Shown here piece after piece: positions 26,087-33,350 of a DNA stretch of 38,779 bases. The DNA comes from Clostridia bacterium. GTDB lineage: Bacteria; Bacillota; Clostridia; Oscillospirales; Butyricicoccaceae. Positions within the stretch are counted from its first letter, which is position 1. Each line of letters begins with the position of its first letter. A program made the translations under genes and the position numbers. The notes under the pieces were generated by a model. That model saw only the letters and a list, made by a program, of their open reading frames with translations. It ran no database searches and was not told the origin of the DNA. The stretch spans positions 1-38,779 of the forward strand of contig JAFXDF010000047.1 in the NCBI GenBank assembly GCA_017521295.1, given 5' to 3'.

Positions 26087-27115
26087 GTGCTGCACCAAAA
26101 TCCCGCCGTCAACCGGCTGCTCTGGCTGCTGTACCTGGTGCTGACGGCAGGCGCCGGCATCCTGTTCTATCGGGTGCTGTTCCGGCCGCTTTTGCCTCTG
26201 GCGGCCGCCTTTCTGCTCTCCGGGTTGATTGCAAAACCCGCCCGGGCCCTGGCCGGGCACACCCATTTGCCCCAGGGGCTGTGGGCATTGGTGCTGACGG
26301 TGGCGGTGCCGGCGGTACTGGCCGTGATCCTGTGGGCATGCTACCGGTTTTTCGCATACCAAATGCGGGAATTGATTGCTGTTTTGCCCGGAATGCTGGC
26401 CAATTTGCAGGAAAGGCTTTCTGCTTTACAGGATCTGTATTTTCCTGGCAAAATCGGAGATATGCTCCCTCGGCTGCAGCCTCCTGCTCTCGATTTGGGT
26501 GATCTGGCAGACCCCTTGGGAAAGCTGGCCGCTTCCCTGCCCGATCTGCTGCTGACGGCGGTGTTTTTTCTGGCCGCCACCGTGCTGTTCACCGGCTACC
26601 GGCAGGAAGTTTTGAGCTTTTTGCGGCGGCAGTTTCCGCCCCGGCTGCTGCAGGCTGTCCGGCGGCTGCGGGCCTATCTCCGGGAGGCGCTGTGGGGCTG
26701 GTGCAAGGCCCAGGGCGTACTGGCCGCCGTTACCTTTGGCCTGCTGCTGGCCGGTTTTTTCTTTCTGCGGATCGAGGGTGCCGTGCTGCTGGCCGCCATG
26801 ATCGCCCTGCTGGACGCCCTCCCCCTGTTCGGCGCCGGGGTGGCGCTGATCCCCTGGGCGCTGGCAGAACTGCTGCTGTCCAATCCCGGCCGTGCCGCCG
26901 GGCTGGCCCTGCTGTTTGCCGTCATTCTGGCGGTGCGTAACGGGCTGGAGCCCCATGTGGTGGGCAGGCAGATCGGCCTGCATCCTCTGGTGTCGCTCAT
27001 CAGCTTTTACCTGGGCTGGCGGCTGGCGGGGCTGGCCGGTATGCTGCTGGCCCCTATTTTGATGCTGATACTTGTCAAATTGCGGGAATGGGGGTATAGT
27101 AGGTTGTGGAGGTGA
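26087..27115 (+). CDS. ytvI: AI-2E/PerM-family membrane protein, YtvI-like
   Basis: About 342 residues with roughly eight transmembrane segments and the family end block LLDALPLFGAGVALIPWALAELL and HVVGRQIGLHPLVSLIS. It continues to GLAGMLLAPILMLILVK. YtvI is a sporulation-associated integral membrane protein in Bacillus; its transport role is unknown. The ribosome site GGGGAGGA ends directly before an ATG at 26081, which is too close, so the GTG at 26087, with a seven-base spacing, is the more likely start. It is followed by xth, whose ribosome site overlaps the ytvI stop. Confidence 0.85.
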   Translation: MLHQNPAVNRLLWLLYLVLTAGAGILFYRVLFRPLLPLAAAFLLSGLIAKPARALAGHTHLPQGLWALVLTVAVPAVLAVILWACYRFFAYQMRELIAVLPGMLANLQERLSALQDLYFPGKIGDMLPRLQPPALDLGDLADPLGKLAASLPDLLLTAVFFLAATVLFTGYRQEVLSFLRRQFPPRLLQAVRRLRAYLREALWGWCKAQGVLAAVTFGLLLAGFFFLRIEGAVLLAAMIALLDALPLFGAGVALIPWALAELLLSNPGRAAGLALLFAVILAVRNGLEPHVVGRQIGLHPLVSLISFYLGWRLAGLAGMLLAPILMLILVKLREWGYSRLWR

Positions 27116-27121
27116 CCTTCT

Positions 27122-27877
27122 ATGCGACTGATTTCCTGGAATGTAAACGGCCTGCGGGCCTGTGTGGGCAAGGGGTTCCTGGACTTTTTTCATGAGATCC
27201 GGGCCGACGCCGTCTGCCTGCAGGAGACCAAAATGCAGCCCGATCAGCTGACGCTGGAACTGGAGGGCTATAGCCAGTACTGGAACAGCGCCGTGAAAAA
27301 GGGCTATTCCGGCACGGCGATTTTTACCAAACCGCGGCCTATTTCGGTGAAGAACGGCATGGACATCCCCGAGCATGACAACGAGGGCCGTGTCATCACC
27401 TGTGAATATGAAACCTTTTATCTGGTGACCGTCTATACCCCCAACGCCCAAAGCGAGCTGGCGCGGCTGGACTACCGCATGACCTGGGACGACGCCTTCC
27501 GGGAATACCTTCTGGAGCTGGACGCCAAAAAGCCGGTGATCGTCTGCGGCGATATGAACGTGGCCCACAAGGAGATCGACCTGAAGAATCCCGGACCCAA
27601 CCGGGGCAGCGCCGGCTTCACCGACGAGGAGCGGGAAAAGTTCACCAAATTGCTGGACGCCGGCTTTACCGACACCTTCCGGCATCTGCATCCCGATCTG
27701 ACGGGGGCTTACAGTTGGTGGAGCTACCGCTTCAGGGCCCGGCAGAACAACGCCGGGTGGCGCATCGACTATTTCCTGGTGTCCGACCGCATCAAGGATA
27801 AAATCGTCACCGCCAGCATTTTGCCCGAAGTCATGGGCTCCGACCATTGCCCGGTGATGCTGGAGATTGAACTATAA
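27122..27877 (+). CDS. xth: Exodeoxyribonuclease III / AP endonuclease
   Basis: 251 residues, the normal size for the ExoIII group. The metal and catalytic residues are all visible: Asn7 in [10 protein letters not shown], Glu35 in CLQETKMQ, the Asp-X-Asn of [18 protein letters not shown], and the closing GSDHCPVML. The enzyme repairs abasic sites in DNA. GGAGG lies nine bases before the ATG inside the end of ytvI, so the two genes are likely cotranscribed. A strong terminator follows eight bases after the stop. Confidence 0.96.
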   Translation: MRLISWNVNGLRACVGKGFLDFFHEIRADAVCLQETKMQPDQLTLELEGYSQYWNSAVKKGYSGTAIFTKPRPISVKNGMDIPEHDNEGRVITCEYETFYLVTVYTPNAQSELARLDYRMTWDDAFREYLLELDAKKPVIVCGDMNVAHKEIDLKNPGPNRGSAGFTDEEREKFTKLLDAGFTDTFRHLHPDLTGAYSWWSYRFRARQNNAGWRIDYFLVSDRIKDKIVTASILPEVMGSDHCPVMLEIEL

Positions 27878-27884
27878 AAAGAAA

Positions 27885-27917
27885 AAACCGGCAGGGTGCT
27901 CCCTGCCGGTTTCTTTA
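27885..27917. terminator. Bidirectional terminator between xth and the convergent small gene
   Basis: AAACCGGCAGGG and CCCTGCCGGTTT form a 12-bp stem with a TGCT loop. The TTTCTTT tract serves the plus strand and the A-run before the stem serves the minus strand. The hairpin is nearly identical to the one at 28441-28475. Confidence 0.88.
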
Positions 27918-28388
27918 TGGTTCGAGGTTGATATGGTAAAAAGGACAGTTATCATCGGCGATGAAATACCGTTTCAGGATCAGCCGCGGCCGGCCCTTCA
28001 GAATGGGATGTTCTTTCTGATAGGGTTCCAGCCGCAGAGTCATTTCATCATCCATGAAATATTGGCCACCAAGGTAGCTTTCCACCGGACGTGTCTCTGC
28101 CTTTCGAAAGTCAAAGTAGCCGGCATCGATCATCACCAGTTCACTGCCCTCCAGGTTCTCATGTCGGGAATGCACGTAAAGCGACCCATCCTGACTGATC
28201 AAAAGAATATCGCCTTCATCGGTGCACCAAACGGTACCCTCCTGCAAGTGGGGGATCACAGCAAACTGCGCCTCCAGCCGAAGCTGCTCCTTGATCGCAA
28301 GGCAAAGATCGACGACGTTGCACAACACAATCACAACGGCCAGAAGCAGGCAAAGCCCCACGCGCCGCTTTTCAACAAATCGTTTCAT
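27915..28388 (-). CDS. Small exported or membrane-anchored protein of unknown function
   Basis: 157 residues. The N-terminus MKRFVEKRRVGLCLLLAVVIVLCNVVDLC is a signal anchor. The rest is an acidic, beta-rich domain with no family I recognise (for example GDILLISQDGSLYVHSRHE). AGGAGA lies before the ATG. The gene has its own near-consensus promoter with a palindrome over the -10 box, and is flanked on both sides by nearly identical terminators, so it is a self-contained unit. Confidence 0.72.
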   Translation of the reverse strand: MKRFVEKRRVGLCLLLAVVIVLCNVVDLCLAIKEQLRLEAQFAVIPHLQEGTVWCTDEGDILLISQDGSLYVHSRHENLEGSELVMIDAGYFDFRKAETRPVESYLGGQYFMDDEMTLRLEPYQKEHPILKGRPRLILKRYFIADDNCPFYHINLEP

Positions 28389-28405
28389 TGCATCTCTCCT
28401 TTTTC

Positions 28406-28438
28406 TACAATTGTAGCAGAATTTTAGATGGATGTCAA
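28406..28438 (-). promoter_or_regulatory. Promoter with a TACAATTGTA palindrome at the -10 box
   Basis: A perfect TTGACA (28433-28438) and TACAAT (28410-28415) lie 17 bp apart on the minus strand. The 12-bp palindrome CTACAATTGTAG (28406-28417) covers the -10 box. It fits the TACA-N2-TGTA pattern known for BlaI/CopY-type repressors, although no such regulator is encoded nearby. Confidence 0.78.
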
Positions 28439-28440
28439 TA

Positions 28441-28475
28441 AAAAGCCGGCAGGGTCTTCCCTGCCGGTTGTTTTA
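28441..28475 (-). terminator. Intrinsic terminator of the signal-peptidase-like gene
   Basis: GCCGGCAGGG and CCCTGCCGGT flank a TCTT loop, with T-rich sequence on the minus side. It lies 7 bp past the stop of the gene at 28483 and almost duplicates the hairpin at 27885-27917. Confidence 0.86.
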
Positions 28476-28482
28476 TCCTTTA

Positions 28483-29049
28483 TCAATAATCCAGTTCTTC
28501 CTCTTCCCGGGCGTATTTTTCGCCGAACTTCTGGAAGTTTTTCACCATGAGCTTTTGCTGACGCTTGCGCCAGCGAGCGTTGGCGGTGAGCTTCAGTACC
28601 ACCAGCACTAGGACAAAACCGGCGGCTGCGCCCCAGATGTACCAGCACCAATGATGCATCACCCGCAGCACGGTACCCACCCCGGGCAGCACCTTCACCA
28701 CCGGCTCGGCGGCGGTAAAAACCGCACCCTCTTCCCAGGCCAGCACCGGGCGGCCCAACAGATCGTCATAAAGATCCACCGTCCGCTGTCCGTTCAGCAG
28801 ATAGGTCACCACCTGTCCGTCAGAGGGCACCTGGGACCGGTCGGTGATCAGCAGATCACGGGTGTCGATCTCCCGATAGACCTCGGCATGATACAGGGAT
28901 CTTCCGTCGGTGGTGTAAAAGCCCCAGGGGCCCATACCCATGCTGAGATCGGGTAGACCGGCAGACAGAAAACAGACCGCTGCCAGCAACAGCAGCAACA
29001 GGATCAGGCCCGCAATGCCCAAAGGCCCCAATTTTTTCCGTTCTTCCAT
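28483..29049 (-). CDS. Signal-peptidase-like membrane protein without catalytic residues
   Basis: 188 residues with an N-terminal helix (LGPLGIAGLILLLLLLAAVCFL), an extracellular domain of about 100 residues, a second helix (YIWGAAAGFVLVLVVLKL) and a basic then acidic tail. The extracellular part reads IDTRDLLITDRSQVPSDGQ, VVTYLLNGQRTV and later VKVLPGVGTVLRVMHH, which follows the layout of SipW-type signal peptidases (GDVV..Y, then the VVG..PGLG segment). The Ser and Lys/His of an active enzyme are not where expected. A non-enzymatic relative is therefore my inference. The gene has a clear promoter and is monocistronic. Confidence 0.72.
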   Translation of the reverse strand: MEERKKLGPLGIAGLILLLLLLAAVCFLSAGLPDLSMGMGPWGFYTTDGRSLYHAEVYREIDTRDLLITDRSQVPSDGQVVTYLLNGQRTVDLYDDLLGRPVLAWEEGAVFTAAEPVVKVLPGVGTVLRVMHHWCWYIWGAAAGFVLVLVVLKLTANARWRKRQQKLMVKNFQKFGEKYAREEEELDY

Positions 29050-29079
29050 CTGACGCCCTCCGTTCGGTGATTTGCCCTT

Positions 29080-29108
29080 ATTTTAGCACAGACCGGCGGG
29101 ATTTTCAA
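29080..29108 (-). promoter_or_regulatory. Sigma-A promoter of the signal-peptidase-like gene
   Basis: TTGAAA (29103-29108) and TAAAAT (29080-29085) with a 17-bp spacer on the minus strand. The -35 box overlaps the last codons of the upstream gene. Confidence 0.78.
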
Positions 29109-29698
29109 TCATCCGGCGCAAAAGGCCGCAGGTTTTCCAGACAATCGTAGGGCAAAAGCACGGTGGGCAGGCCGGCATTCCTGGGGCCCAGAGCCTCCTG
29201 GGGAAACCAGATGCACAGGCCCTGGTCGGTGAGGTAAAACCGCTGTCCATCCAAAAAGGCTCCTGCCCTTCTCTGCCAGCCCCGGAAAAAGGGGCTCTCC
29301 CCTTCTGAAATCAGCTCCAACCGTTGCAAAACCAGCGGCTGTAAAGTTGTTTTCCAGTTTAGCCCCAACAGGCTGCTCAACAGCAGCGGACGGCCTCCCG
29401 TGGGACCAAAGGTGGCCGAGATCCGCCAGAGTGTCCAGTCGCCGTGACCGATTCGCCGGGATACCTCCAGAAACCCCGAACAGAATCGCTTATCCCGGCG
29501 GGTCTCCTGCCACTCGGAAAAACAGGCCGTGGGATACCTGCCCGGCTCCCGGGCGGCCCACTGCCGCAGCTGCCGGGCCCGCTGCAGCCACCAGCGGTCA
29601 AAGGGGGTATTCCCCTGCTGGGTGGCGGGATAGCGAAAAGCCCAGGTCACCCGCTCGTTCAGCGACCCTTCCAGCAACCGAATCTGCAATTCTTCCAT
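29105..29698 (-). CDS. DUF3298/RsiV-like protein, cytosolic form
   Basis: 197 residues from the ATG at 29698. The C-terminal half has the RsiV/DUF3298 pattern: FFRGWQRRAGAF, FYLTDQGLCIWFPQEALGPRNAGLPTVLLPYDCLENL. RsiV of Bacillus is the lysozyme-sensing anti-sigma factor of SigV, but this protein has no signal peptide or transmembrane segment, so its role is open. The start is unusual: the Shine-Dalgarno GAGGGTGG lies inside the 3' arm of the terminator of mtnA, with the U-tract as the spacer. An upstream frame extension to 29740 is possible but runs through the hairpin. Confidence 0.72.
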   Translation of the reverse strand: MEELQIRLLEGSLNERVTWAFRYPATQQGNTPFDRWWLQRARQLRQWAAREPGRYPTACFSEWQETRRDKRFCSGFLEVSRRIGHGDWTLWRISATFGPTGGRPLLLSSLLGLNWKTTLQPLVLQRLELISEGESPFFRGWQRRAGAFLDGQRFYLTDQGLCIWFPQEALGPRNAGLPTVLLPYDCLENLRPFAPDD

Positions 29699-29703
29699 AA
29701 AAA

Positions 29704-29741
29704 ACACCACCCTCGTCCTACTGTATGACGAGGGTGGCATG
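29704..29741 (-). terminator. mtnA terminator whose 3' arm carries the next gene's ribosome site
   Basis: CCACCCTCGTC and GACGAGGGTGG form an 11-bp stem, followed on the minus strand by TGTTTTTT and then directly the ATG at 29698. The 3' arm contains GAGGGTGG, the only Shine-Dalgarno candidate for that gene. Confidence 0.85.
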
Positions 29742-29743
29742 CT

Positions 29744-30796
29744 TTATTCAAACAGTTTGCGCAAAGATTCGCTGTAGGGCGGCCGGGCGATGCCCTTTTC
29801 GGTGATGATGCCGGCGATCAGTTCGTGATCGGTCACGTCAAAGGCCGGGTTGAACATCTTGCACCGGGGCGCCATGGGCTTTTCGTACCAGAGGGAGCGG
29901 ATCTCCTCGGGATCGCGCTGCTCGATGGGGATATCGGCACCGGTGGGACAATCCAGATCAATGGTGGTGGTGGGGCCCAGCACATAGAACGGGATGCCGT
30001 AGTGCTTTGCCAGAATGGCCACACCAGAGGTGCCAATCTTGTTGGCGACGTCGCCGTTGGCGGCCACCCGGTCGCAGCCTACCAGACAGGCCTGCACCCA
30101 GCCGTTTTTCATCACCATGGAGGCCATGTTGTCGCAGATCAGCGTCACATCCACCCCGGCCCGGTGCAGCTCAAAGGCGGTGAGCCGGGCGCCCTGGAGC
30201 AGGGGCCGGGTCTCGTCGGCAAATACCTTGAAGCCGTAGCCCTTCTCCTGGCCCAGCAGGATGGGGCCCAGGGCGGTGCCGTATTCCGAAGTGGCGATGG
30301 GGCCGGCGTTGCAATGGGTCAGAATGCCGTCGCCCGGCTTGAGCAAAGACAAGCCGTATTCCGAAATGGCCTTGTTCTGAGCGATGTCCTCCCGGTGGAT
30401 GGCCAAAGATTCTTCCTTCAGGGCGGCTTTGATGGCAGGAATGGGCGCTTCCTTCATGGAAAGCACCTTTTTGTCCATGCGGTTCAGCGCCCAGAACAGG
30501 TTGACTGCCGTAGGCCGGGAGGCCGCCAGCGCGTCACGCACGGCGGAAAAATAGCCGTAAAAGGCGTCAAAGCTTTCTTCCGGGGCGGCTTTTGCCCCCA
30601 GATAGGCGCCGTAGCCTGCCGCCACGCCGATGGCGGGTGCGCCCCGCACCTGCAGGGTCTTGATGGCGTGGCAGATCTCTTCGGTGGTATGTAAGGCCCG
30701 GTAGACAACCTCGCCCGGCAGCAGGGTCTGGTCCAGAACGACCAGGGCGCTCTTTTCATCATCCAGGCGGTTGGGGATCAAAGGCTCCAGAGACAT
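29744..30796 (-). CDS. mtnA: S-methyl-5-thioribose-1-phosphate isomerase (MtnA)
   Basis: 350 residues from the ATG at 30796, which has AAGGAGGAG upstream. The family motifs are [25 protein letters not shown] with the catalytic Cys, [22 protein letters not shown] with the catalytic Asp, [18 protein letters not shown] and the end block [17 protein letters not shown]. MtnA converts methylthioribose-1-phosphate to the ribulose form in methionine salvage. No other salvage gene is adjacent; the class II aldolase at 16897-17571 is distant and need not be related. The gene is divergent from the DUF4364 gene. Confidence 0.95.
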   Translation of the reverse strand: MSLEPLIPNRLDDEKSALVVLDQTLLPGEVVYRALHTTEEICHAIKTLQVRGAPAIGVAAGYGAYLGAKAAPEESFDAFYGYFSAVRDALAASRPTAVNLFWALNRMDKKVLSMKEAPIPAIKAALKEESLAIHREDIAQNKAISEYGLSLLKPGDGILTHCNAGPIATSEYGTALGPILLGQEKGYGFKVFADETRPLLQGARLTAFELHRAGVDVTLICDNMASMVMKNGWVQACLVGCDRVAANGDVANKIGTSGVAILAKHYGIPFYVLGPTTTIDLDCPTGADIPIEQRDPEEIRSLWYEKPMAPRCKMFNPAFDVTDHELIAGIITEKGIARPPYSESLRKLFE

Positions 30797-30862
30797 GGGA
30801 ACTCCTCCTTGTGTGCTTTTCTCCATTTTCCAATATATCGCTGAAAAAAGCAAGAGAAGAAA

Positions 30863-30891
30863 TTGTGTTTTTCCCGATTGTATGGTAAAAT
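30863..30891 (+). promoter_or_regulatory. Promoter of the DUF4364-YerB operon
   Basis: TTGTGT (30863-30868) and TAAAAT (30886-30891) with a 17-bp spacer, 30 bp before the DUF4364 start. For the divergent mtnA only a TATATT-like -10 box is visible (about 30834-30839). Confidence 0.68.
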
Positions 30892-30921
30892 GATTCAGAT
30901 AACAACAGGAGGTCACGACCT

Positions 30922-31473
30922 ATGAGCTATCTGGGTCCCGGTTTCATCCGGGAAGAAAAAGATGTGATGTACCTCATCCTGTATGCCCTGCGCTTCTTCC
31001 CCTTCGCCATCAGCGAGGGAGATCTGATGGACGTGGTGCTCATTGATGACGGTTTTGGATATTTTGAGTTCCGCTCTGCCTTTCTTCGTCTGCAGGAGGG
31101 CAAGCATATCGCCTCGGTGGTGGAAAACGGCGAGCCGCTGTACCTGCTGACTCCCGAAGGCGCCAAGGCCATTGAAGTGCTGGCATCCAGCCTGCCCCTC
31201 AGCGTCCGGGACAAGGCCGAACGGGCCGCGCTGCGGGTCATCGCAAAGATCCGCCGGGATGCCTCCATCAAGGCCTCTCACAAACAGAATGACGACGGCA
31301 CCTATACCGTCCAGCTGAAGATCTGCGACAAACAGTCCGACCATCTGTCGGTGGAAGTGCTGGCCATGACCCGGCGCCAGTGCGAACTGCTGGAGGACAA
31401 CTTCCGCCGCCGGGCCGAATCCCTGTATCACGAATTGCTGCTGCTGCTGTCGGGCGGCGGCACGGTGGAATAA
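30922..31473 (+). CDS. DUF4364-family winged-helix protein
   Basis: 183 residues. The N-terminal half reads DVMYLILYALRFFPFAISEGDLMDVV, FGYFEFRSAFLRLQEGKHIA and PLYLLTPEGAKAIEVLASSLP, the winged-helix pattern of DUF4364, with the C-terminal beta-rich part following. Members are presumed DNA-binding regulators in Clostridia, with no known target. AGGAGG lies nine bases before the ATG. It is followed after 17 bp by the YerB-like lipoprotein gene, so they form one unit. Confidence 0.85.
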   Translation: MSYLGPGFIREEKDVMYLILYALRFFPFAISEGDLMDVVLIDDGFGYFEFRSAFLRLQEGKHIASVVENGEPLYLLTPEGAKAIEVLASSLPLSVRDKAERAALRVIAKIRRDASIKASHKQNDDGTYTVQLKICDKQSDHLSVEVLAMTRRQCELLEDNFRRRAESLYHELLLLLSGGGTVE

Positions 31474-31490
31474 CATCAGGAGGAAAGAAT

Positions 31491-32663
31491 ATGCGTCTGA
31501 ACAAGTTTTCCCGTCTGGTTGCCCTTTTGATGGCACTTTGTCTGACTTTGTCGTTGCTGGCTGCCTGCGACCAGGAGCCGGTTCCTCCTCAGGCGGAGAC
31601 CGTGCCCCCCACCGAAGCCCCTACCCAGCCTCCTACCGAGGCACCTACCGAAGCGCCCACCGAGCCTCCCACGGAGGCACCCACCGAGCCTGACCCCGAC
31701 CTGTTCGTGGCGGAGGGCAACGTGAACCCCCTCACCGGTCTGTGTGACGGCATCTCTGACGAGGCTCTGAACACCCGTCCGGTGGCCGTGATGATCAACA
31801 ACATGATTAAGGCTCTGCCCCAGTGGGGCATCTCCCAGGCCGACATCATCTACGAGATGCTGGCCGAGGGCCGTATCACCCGGTTCCTGGCCATTTTCCA
31901 GGACCACAGCAAGATCGAAAAGCTGGCCAGCATCCGTTCGGCCCGGCCCTATTACATCGATATCGCCCAGAGCTACGGCGCCGTGTACATCCACTTTGGC
32001 GGCAGTGTGCCGGCCTATGACGCCATCGCCAAGCGCAAGGATCTGGTGAGCATTGACGGCATCAAGGGCAGCTGGGAGGGCACCGTATTTTTCCGGGATC
32101 CCGACCGCAGAAAGCAGATGGGTCTGGAGCACTCGGTGTACACCACCGGCGAGTATCTGGATCTGGCCATGGAAAAGCTCACAAACCAGGGCAAGGACCT
32201 GTCCCAAAGCGAACATCCCTCGGCCTTTAAGTTTGGTGAAAGATGGCACGACAACAGCGCCGTCAACGGTGAGGCCGCCAACAAGGTCACTGTCACCTTC
32301 AGCAGCAGCCACAAGCCCTGGTTTGAGTACAATGCCGAGACCGAAAAGTACCTGCGCTTCCAGTACGGCGATCCCCAGATGGACGGTTGGATGGATACCC
32401 AGCTGGCAGTGGACAACGTTCTGGTGCTGCGTATGCAGCTCACCGATCTGGGCGGCGAGTTGAAGCTGGTGGACATCGGCACCACCGGCAAGGGCGAAGG
32501 CTTCTTCTTCACCAAGGGCAAGTATGTGCCCATCACCTGGGAAAAGGAAACCTACAACTCCGAGATTAAGTACTACACCCTGGACGGCGAAGAGCTGGTG
32601 GTCTCCCGTGGACAGACCTTCGTCAGCGTGGTCACCACCACCGCGGACATCGTCATCGAGTAA
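31491..32663 (+). CDS. DUF3048 (YerB-like) lipoprotein
   Basis: 390 residues. The signal peptide ends in the lipobox LLAAC, then a low-complexity linker of seven PTEAP/PTEPP-type repeats spans about residues 40-67. The DUF3048 domain follows: NPLTGL, RPVAVMINN, GISQADIIYEMLAEGRITRFLAIFQD, RSARPYYIDIAQSYGAVYIHFGGS. The C-terminal beta domain includes PITWEKE and GQTFVSVV. YerB-like proteins are cell-surface proteins of unknown role. AGGAGGAAAG precedes the ATG at 31491. Confidence 0.93.
   Translation: MRLNKFSRLVALLMALCLTLSLLAACDQEPVPPQAETVPPTEAPTQPPTEAPTEAPTEPPTEAPTEPDPDLFVAEGNVNPLTGLCDGISDEALNTRPVAVMINNMIKALPQWGISQADIIYEMLAEGRITRFLAIFQDHSKIEKLASIRSARPYYIDIAQSYGAVYIHFGGSVPAYDAIAKRKDLVSIDGIKGSWEGTVFFRDPDRRKQMGLEHSVYTTGEYLDLAMEKLTNQGKDLSQSEHPSAFKFGERWHDNSAVNGEAANKVTVTFSSSHKPWFEYNAETEKYLRFQYGDPQMDGWMDTQLAVDNVLVLRMQLTDLGGELKLVDIGTTGKGEGFFFTKGKYVPITWEKETYNSEIKYYTLDGEELVVSRGQTFVSVVTTTADIVIE
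31608..31691 (+). repeat. Seven-unit 12-bp coding repeat (Pro-Thr-Glu linker)
   Basis: Seven imperfect 12-bp units encode PTEA or PTEP/PTQP blocks between the lipid anchor and the DUF3048 domain. Such Pro/Thr repeats act as cell-wall spanning linkers and can change length by slippage. Confidence 0.85.
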
Positions 32664-32672
32664 CAAAAGCTG

Positions 32673-32703
32673 AAAAGAGCACCCCACGGGGTGCTCTTTT
32701 TTA
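32673..32703. terminator. Bidirectional terminator between the YerB-like and SpoIIM-like genes
   Basis: AAAAGAGCACCCC and GGGGTGCTCTTTT form a 13-bp stem with a short loop and extended T-runs. It serves the plus-strand lipoprotein gene and overlaps the stop of the convergent gene. Confidence 0.9.
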
Positions 32704-33279
32704 TTTGGTTGGTAAAAAGGTCTGTACCGCCTGCCACAGTTTGGGCGAAAGCCAGCAGGCCGCTGCCGCGGCCAGGACTGCCAGCCCCAGGCAGATGGCT
32801 GCCGTGAGAAAAAAGGCGCTGTCCGGCCGGGGTTTCTTTCCGCCCGGAAACCGCTGCCGCTGCACCGACCAGGCCATGGCCTGTCGCCCCAGCAGGAGGA
32901 TGGCTGCCAGCGACAAAAAGCCCGGCAGCAGCAATTGGGCCGCCGCCGCGCCGTAACCGGCCCCATCCAGAGCCAACACCAGGCCGGTGGCCTGAGCGGC
33001 CGCCAAAAAGCCCTTTGCCCCCACGGCCAGAAGGACCAGAGGGCAGCCTGCCCGCAGCCAAGCTGAAAGGAACAGGAGCCCCAGCAGCGCCCCGTCCGGC
33101 CAGAACCGCGGCCAGAAGCCGCCGGCTTGTCCCGCGGATGTGAACAGCTGCCCCACCCCGGACACCTGGGCACAGCACAGGCTCCCGGCCAGAACACCCA
33201 ATAAAAACACGCCTCCCAGCAGTACAAAGGCGCCGCCGGCTTGCTGAGACCTTCCTGTTTTTTGCACTTTCATTTCCAT
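32701..33279 (-). CDS. Multi-pass membrane protein, possibly SpoIIM-like
   Basis: About 192 residues with five to six hydrophobic segments. An N-terminal GGVFLLGVLAGSLC, a central LFLSAWLRAGCPLVLLAVGAKGF and LLPGFLSLAAILLLG follow the pattern of the SpoIIM/DUF95-type proteins seen in Clostridia. The match is by style only, so this is a weak assignment. The start is unclear: ATGs at 33279 and 33273 lack a strong ribosome site, and the frame stays open further upstream without conserved features. It is transcribed alone. Confidence 0.55.
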   Translation of the reverse strand: MEMKVQKTGRSQQAGGAFVLLGGVFLLGVLAGSLCCAQVSGVGQLFTSAGQAGGFWPRFWPDGALLGLLFLSAWLRAGCPLVLLAVGAKGFLAAAQATGLVLALDGAGYGAAAAQLLLPGFLSLAAILLLGRQAMAWSVQRQRFPGGKKPRPDSAFFLTAAICLGLAVLAAAAACWLSPKLWQAVQTFLPTK

Positions 33280-33323
33280 CACCCGGTGTATTTCTATGGC
33301 CTGTCCGGGCGGTTTAGAACAGA

Positions 33324-33349
33324 AAAAAGCGGCCTTTCGGCCGCTTTTT
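33324..33349 (-). terminator. Intrinsic terminator of the GDPD gene
   Basis: AAAAAGCGGCC and GGCCGCTTTTT form an 11-bp stem with a TTTC loop; the U-run on the minus strand ends the phosphodiesterase transcript 1 bp after its stop. Confidence 0.9.
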
Positions 33350-33350
33350 A

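Noticed and set aside
26426..27847. A 473-codon minus-strand frame opposite ytvI and xth
   Set aside because: Antisense to two recognised genes, very rich in Gln/Pro/Gly, no ribosome site.
31608..31691. CRISPR-like short repeat array
   Set aside because: The 12-bp units are in frame and encode a Pro/Thr/Glu linker in a lipoprotein, with no spacers.
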